Origin: Flavobacterium suncheonense GH29-5 = DSM 17707
GTDB taxonomy: Bacteria > Bacteroidota > Bacteroidia > Flavobacteriales > Flavobacteriaceae
Assembly (NCBI RefSeq): GCF_000430025.1
Contig: NZ_AUCZ01000015.1
Location: 1-64,000, forward strand
Length of the DNA stretch: 64,000 nucleotides
Direction of reading: 5' to 3'
The notes below the pieces were generated by a model. It ran no database searches, was not told where the DNA came from, and worked only from the letters and a program-made list of their open reading frames with translations. Below, piece after piece: positions 7,057-15,550 of this stretch (its first letter is position 1; every line of letters begins with the position of its first letter). The position numbers and the translations under genes are program-made.

Positions 7057-8118
7057 TTACAACTCTTTCCCCTTATAATAATTCACCATCAGATTTACAA
7101 ATTTGCTGTAGCTTTCCAAACCGTCTTTCTGCTGGTTTACCATTAAGAATTTATCGTAAAACTGATGAAAAATAACATCGATAAACGTTTGATGGCTGTC
7201 CCAGAAATCCTGTGTTTCCTTGAAGTTTTTCAGAATTCCCGTGTGAATTAAAGGCAATAGCTCTTTGGTAGAATCCTCTTGGAAGTTTTCCAGATTGCCT
7301 AAACAATACCGCAACGCATACGAATAACCGCAATACTTGAAATACAAATCATCGTTGTGAATCGTCGCCATAAACCCGACAAAATTCGCTTCACTTTCCG
7401 AACCAATCCCGATTTGATGCGACATTTCATGCGCTGTAGTTACCACAAAATTGTGCTTCGGAACCAGATTGTTCACTTGTGCTTCATTCGTAAACGGGTT
7501 CAGATAACCGCCAAACCCCATATATGTCAGAGGTAAACTCAATAAAGAAGGTTTTACGGAATGGTTTTCATAAGTAAGATACGGGAATTTTTTCTGCAGA
7601 TTATCGTAACCGTTTTGCGTTTTTTTAAAAATTTCGTCCTGCGAATAGGGAAGCGTAACTTTCATCGAATCGTTCTTGACCAGTTGTGAATGAATACTGT
7701 TCGTCTTTTCAATCAACTGTTTGGTAAAAATCAGCAAATCCTGTTGTGAATATTCTCTTTCGATATTCAGTTTCTGATACATCGGCACGCGTAAATAATT
7801 CAACGCCCAAAATAAGTTGAACAGAAAGTAAAACACCGATGCGAAACCAATCAATGCTAAAAGATTCGATTTCCATTCCGCTTTCCAGGTTTTGCGTTTC
7901 TTCCAGAACCATCGAAGTAGAAAGAAAATCGCAATTCCGTATATCACATCGCCTACCGAAAAGGAAATATTGCCTAACGTAATTCTTGAAATCTTCGCTA
8001 ACACGGGATAGAAACCGTTGCTGTAAAACCGTTCCACTGTTTCCGGAAATAAGGAAAGAATGCGCAAGCCGATAAGTTGTACAACAAGAAACAGCGGTAA
8101 AATCAGTTTTCGGTTCAT
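7057..8118 (-). CDS. DUF3810 membrane protein with HExxH metallopeptidase motif
   Basis: This 353-residue protein matches the DUF3810 family. Three hydrophobic segments sit in the first third (starting MNRKLILPLFLVVQLIG, then around GDVIYGIAIFFLLRW and LIGFASVFYFLFNLFWAL). A long soluble domain follows with TTAHEMSHQIGIGSESEANF, which contains HExxH and a downstream glutamate spaced like a gluzincin zinc site. That layout suggests a membrane-anchored zinc protease, but activity has not been shown for the family as far as I know. I use the ATG at 8118, because the longer frame adds 28 poor residues and runs back toward the divergent ferredoxin gene. The ndh-side heptamer array lies just past its stop. 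Confidence 0.75.
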   Translation of the reverse strand: MNRKLILPLFLVVQLIGLRILSLFPETVERFYSNGFYPVLAKISRITLGNISFSVGDVIYGIAIFFLLRWFWKKRKTWKAEWKSNLLALIGFASVFYFLFNLFWALNYLRVPMYQKLNIEREYSQQDLLIFTKQLIEKTNSIHSQLVKNDSMKVTLPYSQDEIFKKTQNGYDNLQKKFPYLTYENHSVKPSLLSLPLTYMGFGGYLNPFTNEAQVNNLVPKHNFVVTTAHEMSHQIGIGSESEANFVGFMATIHNDDLYFKYCGYSYALRYCLGNLENFQEDSTKELLPLIHTGILKNFKETQDFWDSHQTFIDVIFHQFYDKFLMVNQQKDGLESYSKFVNLMVNYYKGKEL

Positions 8119-8216
8119 CTGTGAAATTTTGCTAAAGATAAAAAATGTTAATTGAATGTAGGAATGAAAGACTTGTCGTAAATTTGTAAGAGTGAGAAAC
8201 ACTTAAAACCAGTGTG

Positions 8217-8501
8217 ATGAAGAAGTTAGACATGCGGAATAAAGCCATCCTGTTTTGCGACGGGAGCAAATGCGGAAAAGAAAACAAGCACAACCGCAAA
8301 GTATTTCGCGGGCTTATTAAGCAAACCGAAATGAAGGGCGAGGTTGAATTAATCAAAATCCATTGTACGGATAATTGTAAATGTGCCCCGGTAATTGGTT
8401 TTCAGCCCGATAATGCTTGGTATGGTGAAGTCTCCGAGAAAAAAATCCCGCAACTTTTTGAAGAGCACATTGCGCACGCTAAGCTTTTAAATCACGAATA
8501 A
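8217..8501 (+). CDS. Thioredoxin-like (2Fe-2S) ferredoxin domain protein
   Basis: A 94-residue protein with FCDGSKCGKENKHNRKV near the N-terminus and IHCTDNCKCAPVIGFQPDN in the middle. This is the four-cysteine pattern of small thioredoxin-fold 2Fe-2S ferredoxins, like the NuoE C-terminal domain. The C-terminal YGEVSEKKIPQLFEEHI is also typical of the family. It probably binds an iron-sulfur cluster and acts as a small electron carrier; the partner is unknown. A GTG at 8214 directly precedes the ATG at 8217, which I prefer. It is divergent from the DUF3810 gene and followed by pepD. Confidence 0.72.
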   Translation: MKKLDMRNKAILFCDGSKCGKENKHNRKVFRGLIKQTEMKGEVELIKIHCTDNCKCAPVIGFQPDNAWYGEVSEKKIPQLFEEHIAHAKLLNHE

Positions 8502-8539
8502 TTCTTCTGAAATTTCCGTTTCAGCGTTACAAAACTTCG

Positions 8540-8547
8540 TAACTTTG
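8540..8547 (+). promoter_or_regulatory. -7 promoter element (TAACTTTG) for pepD
   Basis: Exact TAnnTTTG match, 40 bases before the pepD start, giving a leader of roughly 35 bases. Confidence 0.5.
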
Positions 8548-8587
8548 AAGCTTTGTAAAAAACAACAACAATTTATAACTAAAAAAT

Positions 8588-10051
8588 ATGAGTCAGGAAG
8601 TCAGAAATCTTGAGCCCAAACAGCTTTGGAATAAATTTGCCGATTTGAATGCCGTGCCGCGTCCGTCCAAAAAAGAAGAGCGCGTCATTGCGTTTATGAT
8701 GGAGTTCGGTCAGAAATTAGGTCTGGAAACCATCAAAGACGAAGTAGGAAACGTCATCATCAAAAAACCGGCTTCTCCGGGCATGGAAAACCGCAAAACC
8801 ATTGTGATGCAGTCGCATTTGGATATGGTGCACCAAAAAAACAACGATACTGTTTTTGATTTCGACACGCAAGGGATTGAAATGTACGTAGATGGCGACT
8901 GGGTTCGTGCCAAAGGCACTACGCTGGGTGCGGATAACGGTTTAGGAGTAGCCACCATCATGGCAATTTTGGAAAGCAAAGACATCAAACATCCGGCTAT
9001 CGAAGCCTTATTCACCATTGATGAGGAAACCGGAATGACCGGAGCCATGGGCTTAAAAGGCGGTTTGTTAAACGGGGAAATTCTTTTGAACTTAGATACG
9101 GAAGAAGACGACGAAATCGATATCGGTTGTGCAGGAGGTGTAGACGTTACTGCGGTTCGTTCGTATAACGAAGAAGAAGTGCCGGAAGGTTCTGTCGGAT
9201 ACACGATTACGGTAAAAGGCTTAAACGGCGGTCACTCCGGAATGGACATCGACAAAGGTTTAGGAAACGCCAACAAAATCATGAACCGTTTGTTGTTCGA
9301 CGGCTTTGAAAACTTCGGTTTGCAGATTGCGGAAATCAACGGCGGAAGTTTGCGCAATGCGATTCCACGTGAGAGCGTTGCTAAAGTGATTATTGCCGAA
9401 ATGTACGATGAGGCTTTCGTGTTCGACATGCAGGAAATTATCAACGATATCAAATTCGAATACAAAACCACGGAGAAAAACCTGATAATTGAAATCGTAA
9501 AATCCGAATTGCCGTCCAAAGTAATGGATTTAGGCGTTCAGGAAGGATTGCTTCGTGCGATCTATGCAGCTCATAACGGGGTTTACCGCATGAGCGCCGA
9601 TATGGAAAATCTGGTGGAAACCTCCAACAACATCGCCCGTGTGATCGTGAAAGACGGTGAAATCTCGATTCAGAATTTAACACGTTCGTCGGTGGAATCG
9701 TCTAAATTTGATTTGGCGAATGCCTTGCGTTCTGCTTTTGAATTGTTCGGATGTGAAGTAACCTTTACCGGTTCTTACCCGGGCTGGACACCTAATGTGG
9801 AATCGCCGATTTTGGATGTGTTAACATCCATCTACGAAAAACAAAACGGTTCAAAACCACACGTAGTAGCGTGTCACGCCGGTTTGGAGTGCGGTATTTT
9901 AGGCACCAATTATCCGGATATGGACATGATTTCCTTCGGCCCGACCATCAAAGGCGCACACAGCCCGGACGAAAGAGCCTCTATTTCATCAGCTCAGAAA
10001 TACTGGAAATTCGTGTTGGAAATTTTGGAGAACATTCCGATGAAAAACTAA
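8588..10051 (+). CDS. pepD: Cytosolic non-specific dipeptidase (aminoacyl-histidine dipeptidase), M20 family
   Basis: A 487-residue M20/M28-type zinc dipeptidase that cleaves Xaa-His and many other dipeptides in the cytoplasm. Metal and catalytic residues are visible: QSHLDMVHQ (first His and catalytic Asp, about residues 78-86), GADNGLGVA (bridging Asp, about 117-125), DEETGMTGA (catalytic Glu and ligand Glu, about 146-154), LNLDTEEDDEI (ligand Asp), and a C-terminal HSPDERASI with the last His. GLNGGHSGMDI marks the lid/dimerisation domain. The length is normal for PepD. It has its own promoter element and a strong terminator. Confidence 0.93.
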   Translation: MSQEVRNLEPKQLWNKFADLNAVPRPSKKEERVIAFMMEFGQKLGLETIKDEVGNVIIKKPASPGMENRKTIVMQSHLDMVHQKNNDTVFDFDTQGIEMYVDGDWVRAKGTTLGADNGLGVATIMAILESKDIKHPAIEALFTIDEETGMTGAMGLKGGLLNGEILLNLDTEEDDEIDIGCAGGVDVTAVRSYNEEEVPEGSVGYTITVKGLNGGHSGMDIDKGLGNANKIMNRLLFDGFENFGLQIAEINGGSLRNAIPRESVAKVIIAEMYDEAFVFDMQEIINDIKFEYKTTEKNLIIEIVKSELPSKVMDLGVQEGLLRAIYAAHNGVYRMSADMENLVETSNNIARVIVKDGEISIQNLTRSSVESSKFDLANALRSAFELFGCEVTFTGSYPGWTPNVESPILDVLTSIYEKQNGSKPHVVACHAGLECGILGTNYPDMDMISFGPTIKGAHSPDERASISSAQKYWKFVLEILENIPMKN

Positions 10052-10073
10052 TACACATCAGTTTTCAGAATAT

Positions 10074-10107
10074 AAAAAAGGCTTTTCAATTTAGAAAAGC
10101 CTTTTTA
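10074..10107. terminator. Terminator of pepD, symmetric
   Basis: AAAAAGGCTTTTC and GAAAAGCCTTTTT form a 13-bp stem with a 6-base loop. A and T runs on both sides let it serve the convergent PepSY gene as well. Confidence 0.85.
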
Positions 10108-10136
10108 TTTGTAAGATCCGTTACATCGGCGGGTGT

Positions 10137-11327
10137 TTATTTTTGAATTTTACTCTTCTTTTTATTGCGTCCCCACCAAACCAAAAATCCGGTAATCGGA
10201 AGGGAAGCGCATACCAAACTTAAAGTAAACGCCAGAATTTTTCCGGGCAGCCCAAAAATAGCGCCAATATGCGTATCGTAGTTTGCTGCAATCACTTTTT
10301 CGCCTAAGTTTTTGTCTTTGTGCTCGTGAACGTGTAAGAGTTCACCGGAGTTTTCATCGAAAATTAAACTGTGGTTGATGTGGTAGGAATGTGATAATTG
10401 TTGCACAAATACGGAATAATTCGGGTGTTCGTGATCGTCAAGGTGTGGATGACCGAAATCTAACGAATAGGCATAAGCATCCGGGTAAAGTTCTTCCGCT
10501 TTTTTCCCGATTTTGTCGAGTGTGGTTTCGTTGCGCTGCTCGATTGGTGCTTTGGTGGTAATGTGATCGAAATTCGGATAGGATGTATCGCCTCCGGAAA
10601 AAACCACATAAATCATCGCCTGAATGAAAAAGAAGGAATAGTACAATCCGGTAATAGCAACAATCAATGCTAAAAAGGAAGCGTAAAACCCTAAAATGTT
10701 GTGCAGATCATAATTTCTGCGTTTCCAGGTTTTCACATTTTTCCAGTTGAACCAAAAGCGCTGTTTTCGAGCGGCTTTGTTCTTCGGCCACCACAAAATA
10801 ATGCCCGATATCAGCATGAAGATGAAAATCAGGGTAGGGATGCCGCAAGCGTAAGCGCCCCATTCCGATCGCAACAAAAAACTGTAATGAATTGATTTGA
10901 CAATATTGAAAAAGTCACGCGTCTCATCATAAACGCCCAAAACTTTCCCGGTAAACGGATTGACATATACCGATTTGTAAACCACATATTCCTCAAAAAA
11001 ATTCCAGGCTTTGGGATTGTGCTCGTAATAGTAAAAGATATAACTACGTTTTTTGTCTACAGGAACATTTACCCAATGAACCGGATGCTTTTCCTTAGTG
11101 TGTTTGTTTACTTTCTGCTCCAATACTTTAAGCGGTAAAACGGCTTTCTTTTCAGTGTTTTTTTCATGATGATGAATGGCGTCTTTTCTCAGGTAATTGG
11201 TTATTTCTGCCTGAAAAGCATAAAGCGCACCGGTTATCGAAATGACGAAGACAAAGAATCCGACCGTTAGTCCAAGCCATAAGTGAAGTTGGCCTATTTT
11301 GTGTTTGAATCCCTTTTTTTTGCTCAT
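10137..11327 (-). CDS. PepSY-associated transmembrane protein, probable iron-linked reductase component
   Basis: A 396-residue inner-membrane protein of the PepSY_TM family, often called iron-regulated membrane proteins. It opens with HKIGQLHLWLGLTVGFFVFV, the first membrane helix with conserved histidines. Three more membrane segments follow near LISGIILWWPK, FYASFLALIVAITGLYYSFF and FTLSLVCASLPITGFLVWWG. Periplasmic PepSY-like domains with many histidines (HEHKDKN, DDHEHPNY) lie between. It follows the TonB receptor gene by 75 bases on the same strand, so a role in releasing or reducing siderophore iron after uptake is likely. That is inference from context; a weak hairpin separates the two genes. 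Confidence 0.82.
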   Translation of the reverse strand: MSKKKGFKHKIGQLHLWLGLTVGFFVFVISITGALYAFQAEITNYLRKDAIHHHEKNTEKKAVLPLKVLEQKVNKHTKEKHPVHWVNVPVDKKRSYIFYYYEHNPKAWNFFEEYVVYKSVYVNPFTGKVLGVYDETRDFFNIVKSIHYSFLLRSEWGAYACGIPTLIFIFMLISGIILWWPKNKAARKQRFWFNWKNVKTWKRRNYDLHNILGFYASFLALIVAITGLYYSFFFIQAMIYVVFSGGDTSYPNFDHITTKAPIEQRNETTLDKIGKKAEELYPDAYAYSLDFGHPHLDDHEHPNYSVFVQQLSHSYHINHSLIFDENSGELLHVHEHKDKNLGEKVIAANYDTHIGAIFGLPGKILAFTLSLVCASLPITGFLVWWGRNKKKSKIQK

Positions 11328-11350
11328 GAGTAGGTGTGATTACAAATTGT

Positions 11351-11379
11351 AAAACTCCCCGCCGGAACAGGGAGCTTTT
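11351..11379 (-). terminator. Weak hairpin between TonB receptor and PepSY genes
   Basis: On the minus strand GCTCCC pairs with GGGGAG and a short TTTT follows. It could partly terminate after the receptor gene, so that the receptor is made in excess over the downstream membrane protein. Confidence 0.4.
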
Positions 11380-11402
11380 CTAAACTAAACTGAAATAAAT
11401 TA

Positions 11403-13601
11403 TTAAAAGCGGTAGGTTACTCCTGCAGAAAGATTTCTTAATTTTTGTGGGGTGATGGTCGACCATCCGGAGTAATATTTTTCATTGAGCATATTGTTCA
11501 GTTTCAGTGCGATGTTGAATTTGTTGGTGTTGTAAGATAGCGCTGAATTTAAAATCGTATAATCCGGTAAGGCAAAAGAACCGGTTGTCGAGCGGTTAAG
11601 CGTTTTGTATTCGCTGGCATGGTTTCCGCCCAGTCCTAATCCTAATCCTTTTAGCGTTCCGTTTTGAAGTGTGTAACTAACCCAAAGGTTGATTAGTGTT
11701 TCAGGTCCGGCTTCTTCAGGACGCATCCCCAGATAACCGCCGTCCGGAGTGTCTTTGGTTACTTCACTTTTATTGTTACTGAATCCCGCCACAATATTTA
11801 AACCGTCTGCCGGATTTGCGATTAAGCTGAATTCAAAACCTTTGCTTTCCACTTCGCCGCCTTGAATCATGTTGTTGATGTTGTTCGGATCGGTCATTAA
11901 CCGGTCTTTCACTCGTATGTTGTAATAACTTGCAGTAGCCGAAATCCTGTTTTTATAAAGACTGGTTTTTACCCCGAATTCGAATTGGTTGGCATGTTCC
12001 GGATCGAAAGCTTTCATTTGAGGATTTGAACCGTCCACATTGGCAATTTGTTGCGGCGCCACATTAACAAATCCGTTCATATAATTGGCAAAAACAGAAA
12101 GATGCTCTTTTACAGGCTGGTATACAATCCCGAATTTCGGAGAGAAAGCCGTTTGTCCTTTGTTTTCTTCGGAATAGGTGTTGGTTCTTCCTTTGAAGTG
12201 ATCTACCCGTAAACTTGCCATAGCCGATAATTCCGGTAAAATGTTCAGAACATCGGAAACATAAGCGCTGTAAACTTCCGTTTCTGCTTCAGCAATACCG
12301 GAATAAGTGCCGGCTAATGCATTATCAACACTTGCCTTTGTCAGCGGAGTGTTAATTACGTTTCCGCTGGCTGGATCTGTCCAAAGATCTGTTCCGTTTA
12401 CTAAAGAAATTGTTCCAAAGCCTACCCAGCTCGGACTGCCACTGGTAATGGTTTCTTTGAAATAATCCAATCCGGCCACCATGCGGTTTCTTAAATTACC
12501 GATTTTAAAATCACCGATGAAATTTTGCTGAATATCAGTCGCATACGTTTCTCCGTTGGCTTTTGAAATATATCTTGTAAATTCATCACCGTTGGCAGCA
12601 TCCCATAAATAGGAGTAATAGCCGTCTGTTTTACTGTTGCTTCTTGAGAGAACGGTTTGTGATGTCCAGCTTTCCGATAATTTGTAAAACATTTGAGCCT
12701 GAAGGTTAAACGTCGGGTTGCTTATGGATAATTCGTTGGAATTGAATGACTTTTTGTAATATTTCTCAAATAGTTCCATTGAGTTGAAAGATAAAGAAGC
12801 ATAACGACTTAAGAAAATCATGGGAGCGTTTGCGCTTTCATTTTGAGTAAACTCTGTATTGATTAAGAAAGACAATCTGTCGTTTACGGTATAACTCAAC
12901 GAAGGTGCAATAAAGAATGATTTGTTAAAGCCGGAATCCTGAAAGCTTCCTTCTTTTTGGTATGCTGTTGTTATTCTCAGCAACACATTTTTCTCTTTTG
13001 TTAAAGGTGTATTGATGTCTGCCGTTACGCGATCCAAACCGTAAGTTCCTGCTGTATAACCAATTTCACCGCCAAATGTCTTGTAAGGTTTTTTGGTTAC
13101 AACATTGATCAGGCCTCCGTAAGAAATTAAACTACTCCCGAACAATGTCCCGGAAGGTCCTTTGATTACTTCAATGTTATCGACATTAACCGGATCGATT
13201 TTTCCGTTGTTGATACCTGGTAAGCCGTTAATCATTGTAGGCTGTAGGGCAAAACCGCGCATGGAATAGTATTCAGCACCATCCGTTCCGCGACCAGTAG
13301 ACTCCCAAAGACGGGTTACTCCGGTTGCATTTTTAAGAGCATCGTTAAAATTTGTTACGACCTGTTCTTTAAGAAGTTCCGAAGAAATAGCATTATAAAC
13401 CTGTGGGTTTTCCAAGTCAGATAGAGGCATTCTGGACACAGTAGTGCTTTTTTCTCTCTTGAATTTGTTGGTATTCCCGTTGACAATAATTTCTTCAAGT
13501 TTTTTGATGGAATCGTTTTGGGTTTGTTGCTTTTCTTTTTCCTGGGCACTTAAATGGGCGCCAAAAAGCAGGACGGAAAGGGAGATAAATAGTTTTGTCA
13601 T
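11403..13601 (-). CDS. TonB-dependent siderophore receptor
   Basis: A 732-residue outer-membrane receptor that imports ferric siderophores with TonB energy. A signal peptide (MTKLFISLSVLLFGAHLSAQ) is followed by a plug domain (about residues 65-170) with NATGVTRLWES, YYSMRGFALQP and IEVIKGPSGTLFGSS, the FhuA/FpvA-like plug signature. The rest is a beta barrel ending in an aromatic residue (LSAGVTYRF). No N-terminal carboxypeptidase-like or STN signalling domain is seen, so this is the classic siderophore type rather than SusC. Upstream lies a promoter whose -33 box abuts a large palindrome, which fits iron repression. The siderophore is unknown. Confidence 0.93.
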   Translation of the reverse strand: MTKLFISLSVLLFGAHLSAQEKEKQQTQNDSIKKLEEIIVNGNTNKFKREKSTTVSRMPLSDLENPQVYNAISSELLKEQVVTNFNDALKNATGVTRLWESTGRGTDGAEYYSMRGFALQPTMINGLPGINNGKIDPVNVDNIEVIKGPSGTLFGSSLISYGGLINVVTKKPYKTFGGEIGYTAGTYGLDRVTADINTPLTKEKNVLLRITTAYQKEGSFQDSGFNKSFFIAPSLSYTVNDRLSFLINTEFTQNESANAPMIFLSRYASLSFNSMELFEKYYKKSFNSNELSISNPTFNLQAQMFYKLSESWTSQTVLSRSNSKTDGYYSYLWDAANGDEFTRYISKANGETYATDIQQNFIGDFKIGNLRNRMVAGLDYFKETITSGSPSWVGFGTISLVNGTDLWTDPASGNVINTPLTKASVDNALAGTYSGIAEAETEVYSAYVSDVLNILPELSAMASLRVDHFKGRTNTYSEENKGQTAFSPKFGIVYQPVKEHLSVFANYMNGFVNVAPQQIANVDGSNPQMKAFDPEHANQFEFGVKTSLYKNRISATASYYNIRVKDRLMTDPNNINNMIQGGEVESKGFEFSLIANPADGLNIVAGFSNNKSEVTKDTPDGGYLGMRPEEAGPETLINLWVSYTLQNGTLKGLGLGLGGNHASEYKTLNRSTTGSFALPDYTILNSALSYNTNKFNIALKLNNMLNEKYYSGWSTITPQKLRNLSAGVTYRF

Positions 13602-13637
13602 TTTTATTTAGAATAAATTAAAAATAATATTTTTTAG

Positions 13638-13668
13638 CAAAGCTATTTCAGAGAGTGATTGTGTGCAA
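13638..13668 (-). promoter_or_regulatory. Promoter of the TonB receptor gene
   Basis: On the minus strand TTG (13668-13666), a 20-base spacer, then TAGCTTTG (13645-13638), an exact TAnnTTTG match. It lies 37 bases before the start codon. Confidence 0.6.
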
Positions 13669-13699
13669 ATTTTATTTAGACTTATTTTAAATAAAATTT
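13667..13699. promoter_or_regulatory. Fur-box-like palindromic operator
   Basis: Two perfect 12-bp arms, AAATTTTATTTA and TAAATAAAATTT, separated by 9 bases. The right-hand end of the promoter's -33 TTG overlaps the palindrome edge, so a bound repressor would block RNA polymerase. Position and AT-rich composition, and the iron-uptake gene it controls, suggest Fur or a DtxR-like regulator. A smaller copy of the core (ATTTA-GAA-TAAAT) lies at about 13608-13620, next to the start codon. Confidence 0.55.
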
Positions 13700-13741
13700 G
13701 TGATATTTTTATTACTTGTTAATTATTAATGTTTTAGAAAT

Positions 13742-13768
13742 AAAAAAGCCTCGGTTTTGACGAGGCTT
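13742..13768 (-). terminator. Terminator of the DUF6265 lipoprotein gene
   Basis: AAGCCTCG and CGAGGCTT flank a 7-base loop; on the minus strand the stem is followed by six T. Confidence 0.8.
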
Positions 13769-13782
13769 GTAATTGTTTTGGA

Positions 13783-14295
13783 TTATTTCTTCTTCATCGG
13801 GTAGCTTTCTTTGCTTTCTTTTCCGTCTTTCCTTCCGGAGATTTCGGCAACTAAACTATCGGCTGAGATTTTGTTATAGGTGATTTTTTGAGGAAAATCG
13901 TGTTTCGGGTTTTCAAAAACAATTTGTTTGTCTGTAATGTCGGAAGCTTTGAATGAAACTGCTTTTCCTTGATTCTGATTAGATACTTTGGTGTTGTACA
14001 GTAAGTTGTCGTTAACTTGTACAATTTCAATGGTTTCGGTAAATAAAGTGTCGTTGCCGGACATGAAAACTGTTTTACAGGTTAACGTACTGTCGTTTGC
14101 CTGCGACCAGGTTTCGGTTAAATTTCCTTCCGGAGTTGTGTTGCCCCATGCGCCCACCAGCCAGTTTACTTTATCCAACTGCTCGTAGGTTTTGGTTTCG
14201 ATCTCCTGCGGTTCTCCGTATTGTATGGAACTTTCACTTCTCTCATTGCACGAAACAACCGCAAAAGCAGCTAAAAGTAACGTCGTTTTTTTCAT
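13783..14295 (-). CDS. DUF6265-type exported lipoprotein
   Basis: A 170-residue protein with a lipoprotein signal peptide (MKKTTLLLAAFAVVSCNER, lipobox ending at C16). The mature part holds VNWLVGAWGNTTPEGNLTETW and later FENPKHDFPQKITY, the two conserved segments of the DUF6265 family, a small beta-barrel-like domain of unknown function common in Bacteroidota. It is probably anchored in the periplasm or on the outer membrane. It stands alone between the TonB receptor promoter and prfA, with its own terminator. Nothing in the context reveals a role. Confidence 0.75.
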   Translation of the reverse strand: MKKTTLLLAAFAVVSCNERSESSIQYGEPQEIETKTYEQLDKVNWLVGAWGNTTPEGNLTETWSQANDSTLTCKTVFMSGNDTLFTETIEIVQVNDNLLYNTKVSNQNQGKAVSFKASDITDKQIVFENPKHDFPQKITYNKISADSLVAEISGRKDGKESKESYPMKKK

Positions 14296-14400
14296 TAGTT
14301 CATCTAGGTTATTTGACGGGTTAAAGGTAGCTAAAACGTTAATTATTTTGCAAAAAATAAGCCCTCATTTTTCGACTATTTTTTGAACCGATTTTTTTCG

Positions 14401-14426
14401 TAATTTTGCACATCCAAAACAGGAGG
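14401..14426 (+). promoter_or_regulatory. -7 element (TAATTTTG) and strong Shine-Dalgarno for prfA
   Basis: TAATTTTG at 14401-14408 matches TAnnTTTG. AGGAGG at 14421-14426 lies 8 bases before the ATG at 14435. A full Shine-Dalgarno is unusual among the genes here and fixes the prfA start. Confidence 0.6.
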
Positions 14427-14434
14427 AAAATACT

Positions 14435-15508
14435 ATGTTAGACAGACTACAATATGTGAAACAACGCTTCGACGAAATCTCGGATCTGATTATTCAGCCC
14501 GATGTTATCGCCGATCAGAAGCGTTACGTTCAGTTGAATAAAGAATACAAAGATTTGAAAGCTCTGGTTGAAAAACGCGAGGAGTACATCAATCTTGACG
14601 GAAATATCAAAGAAGCCAAAGAAATCATTGCCGACGGTTCGGATGCGGAAATGGTGGAAATGGCCAAAATGCAGTTGGAAGAAGCACAAGAGCGTTTGCC
14701 GCAACTGGAAGAAGAAATCAAATTCATGCTAATCCCGAAAGATCCGGAAGATGCCAAAAACGTTATGGTGGAAATCCGTGCGGGAACCGGAGGCGATGAA
14801 GCTTCGATTTTTGCCGGAGATTTGTTCCGTATGTATACCAAATATTGCGAAAACAAAGGCTGGAGAACGTCTGTGGTAGATTTGAACGAAGGAACTTCCG
14901 GAGGTTTCAAAGAAATTATTTTCGAAGTAACCGGAGAAGATGTTTACGGAACGTTGAAGTTTGAAGCTGGAGTGCACCGTGTACAACGTGTTCCGCAAAC
15001 CGAAACACAAGGACGTGTTCACACTTCCGCCGCGACGGTTATGGTTTTACCGGAAGCGGAAGAATTTGACGTACAAATCGACATGAACGATGTGCGTATC
15101 GACTTGTTCTGTTCGTCCGGACCTGGAGGGCAGTCTGTAAATACCACAAAATCGGCGGTTCGTATGACGCACATTCCTACCGGTTTGGTGGCGCAGTGTC
15201 AGGACGAAAAATCACAGCATAAAAACAAAGACAAAGCATTGCAGGTATTGCGTTCGCGTTTGTATGAAATGGAATTGGCGAAAAAGCAGGAGGAAGACGC
15301 GAAAAAACGTAATTCTCAGGTAAGCAGTGGAGACCGTTCGGCGAAAATCCGTACCTATAACTATGCACAAGGACGTATTACCGATCACCGCATCGGTTTG
15401 AGTATCTTCGATCTGGACGGTTTTATGAACGGAAACCTTCAGAAGATGATCGACGAGCTGCAATTGGTAGCCAACACCGAAAAATTAAAAGAAAGCGAAG
15501 TATATTAA
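14435..15508 (+). CDS. prfA: Peptide chain release factor 1
   Basis: This 357-residue class I release factor recognises UAA and UAG and triggers hydrolysis of peptidyl-tRNA in the ribosome. The catalytic GGQ lies in [17 protein letters not shown] (about residues 228-244), flanked by [20 protein letters not shown]. The PCRF domain includes [18 protein letters not shown]. The stop-codon-reading segment is [18 protein letters not shown], where the P-x-T-type tripeptide of RF1 is expected, and the length fits RF1 rather than RF2 (no programmed frameshift). Strong Shine-Dalgarno, own promoter and symmetric terminator. Confidence 0.96.
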   Translation: MLDRLQYVKQRFDEISDLIIQPDVIADQKRYVQLNKEYKDLKALVEKREEYINLDGNIKEAKEIIADGSDAEMVEMAKMQLEEAQERLPQLEEEIKFMLIPKDPEDAKNVMVEIRAGTGGDEASIFAGDLFRMYTKYCENKGWRTSVVDLNEGTSGGFKEIIFEVTGEDVYGTLKFEAGVHRVQRVPQTETQGRVHTSAATVMVLPEAEEFDVQIDMNDVRIDLFCSSGPGGQSVNTTKSAVRMTHIPTGLVAQCQDEKSQHKNKDKALQVLRSRLYEMELAKKQEEDAKKRNSQVSSGDRSAKIRTYNYAQGRITDHRIGLSIFDLDGFMNGNLQKMIDELQLVANTEKLKESEVY

Positions 15509-15509
15509 A

Positions 15510-15542
15510 TAAAAAAAGCGAGGTTTTATTCTCGCTTTTTTT
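15510..15542. terminator. Symmetric terminator after prfA
   Basis: AAAAAAGCGAG and CTCGCTTTTTT flank an 8-base loop. It can also stop transcription from the convergent lipoprotein gene. Confidence 0.85.
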
Positions 15543-15550
15543 ATACCGGA

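Noticed and set aside
8710..9204. Minus-strand open frame of 164 codons inside pepD
   Set aside because: Antisense to the catalytic part of a clear M20 peptidase; Ser/Pro-rich shadow translation.
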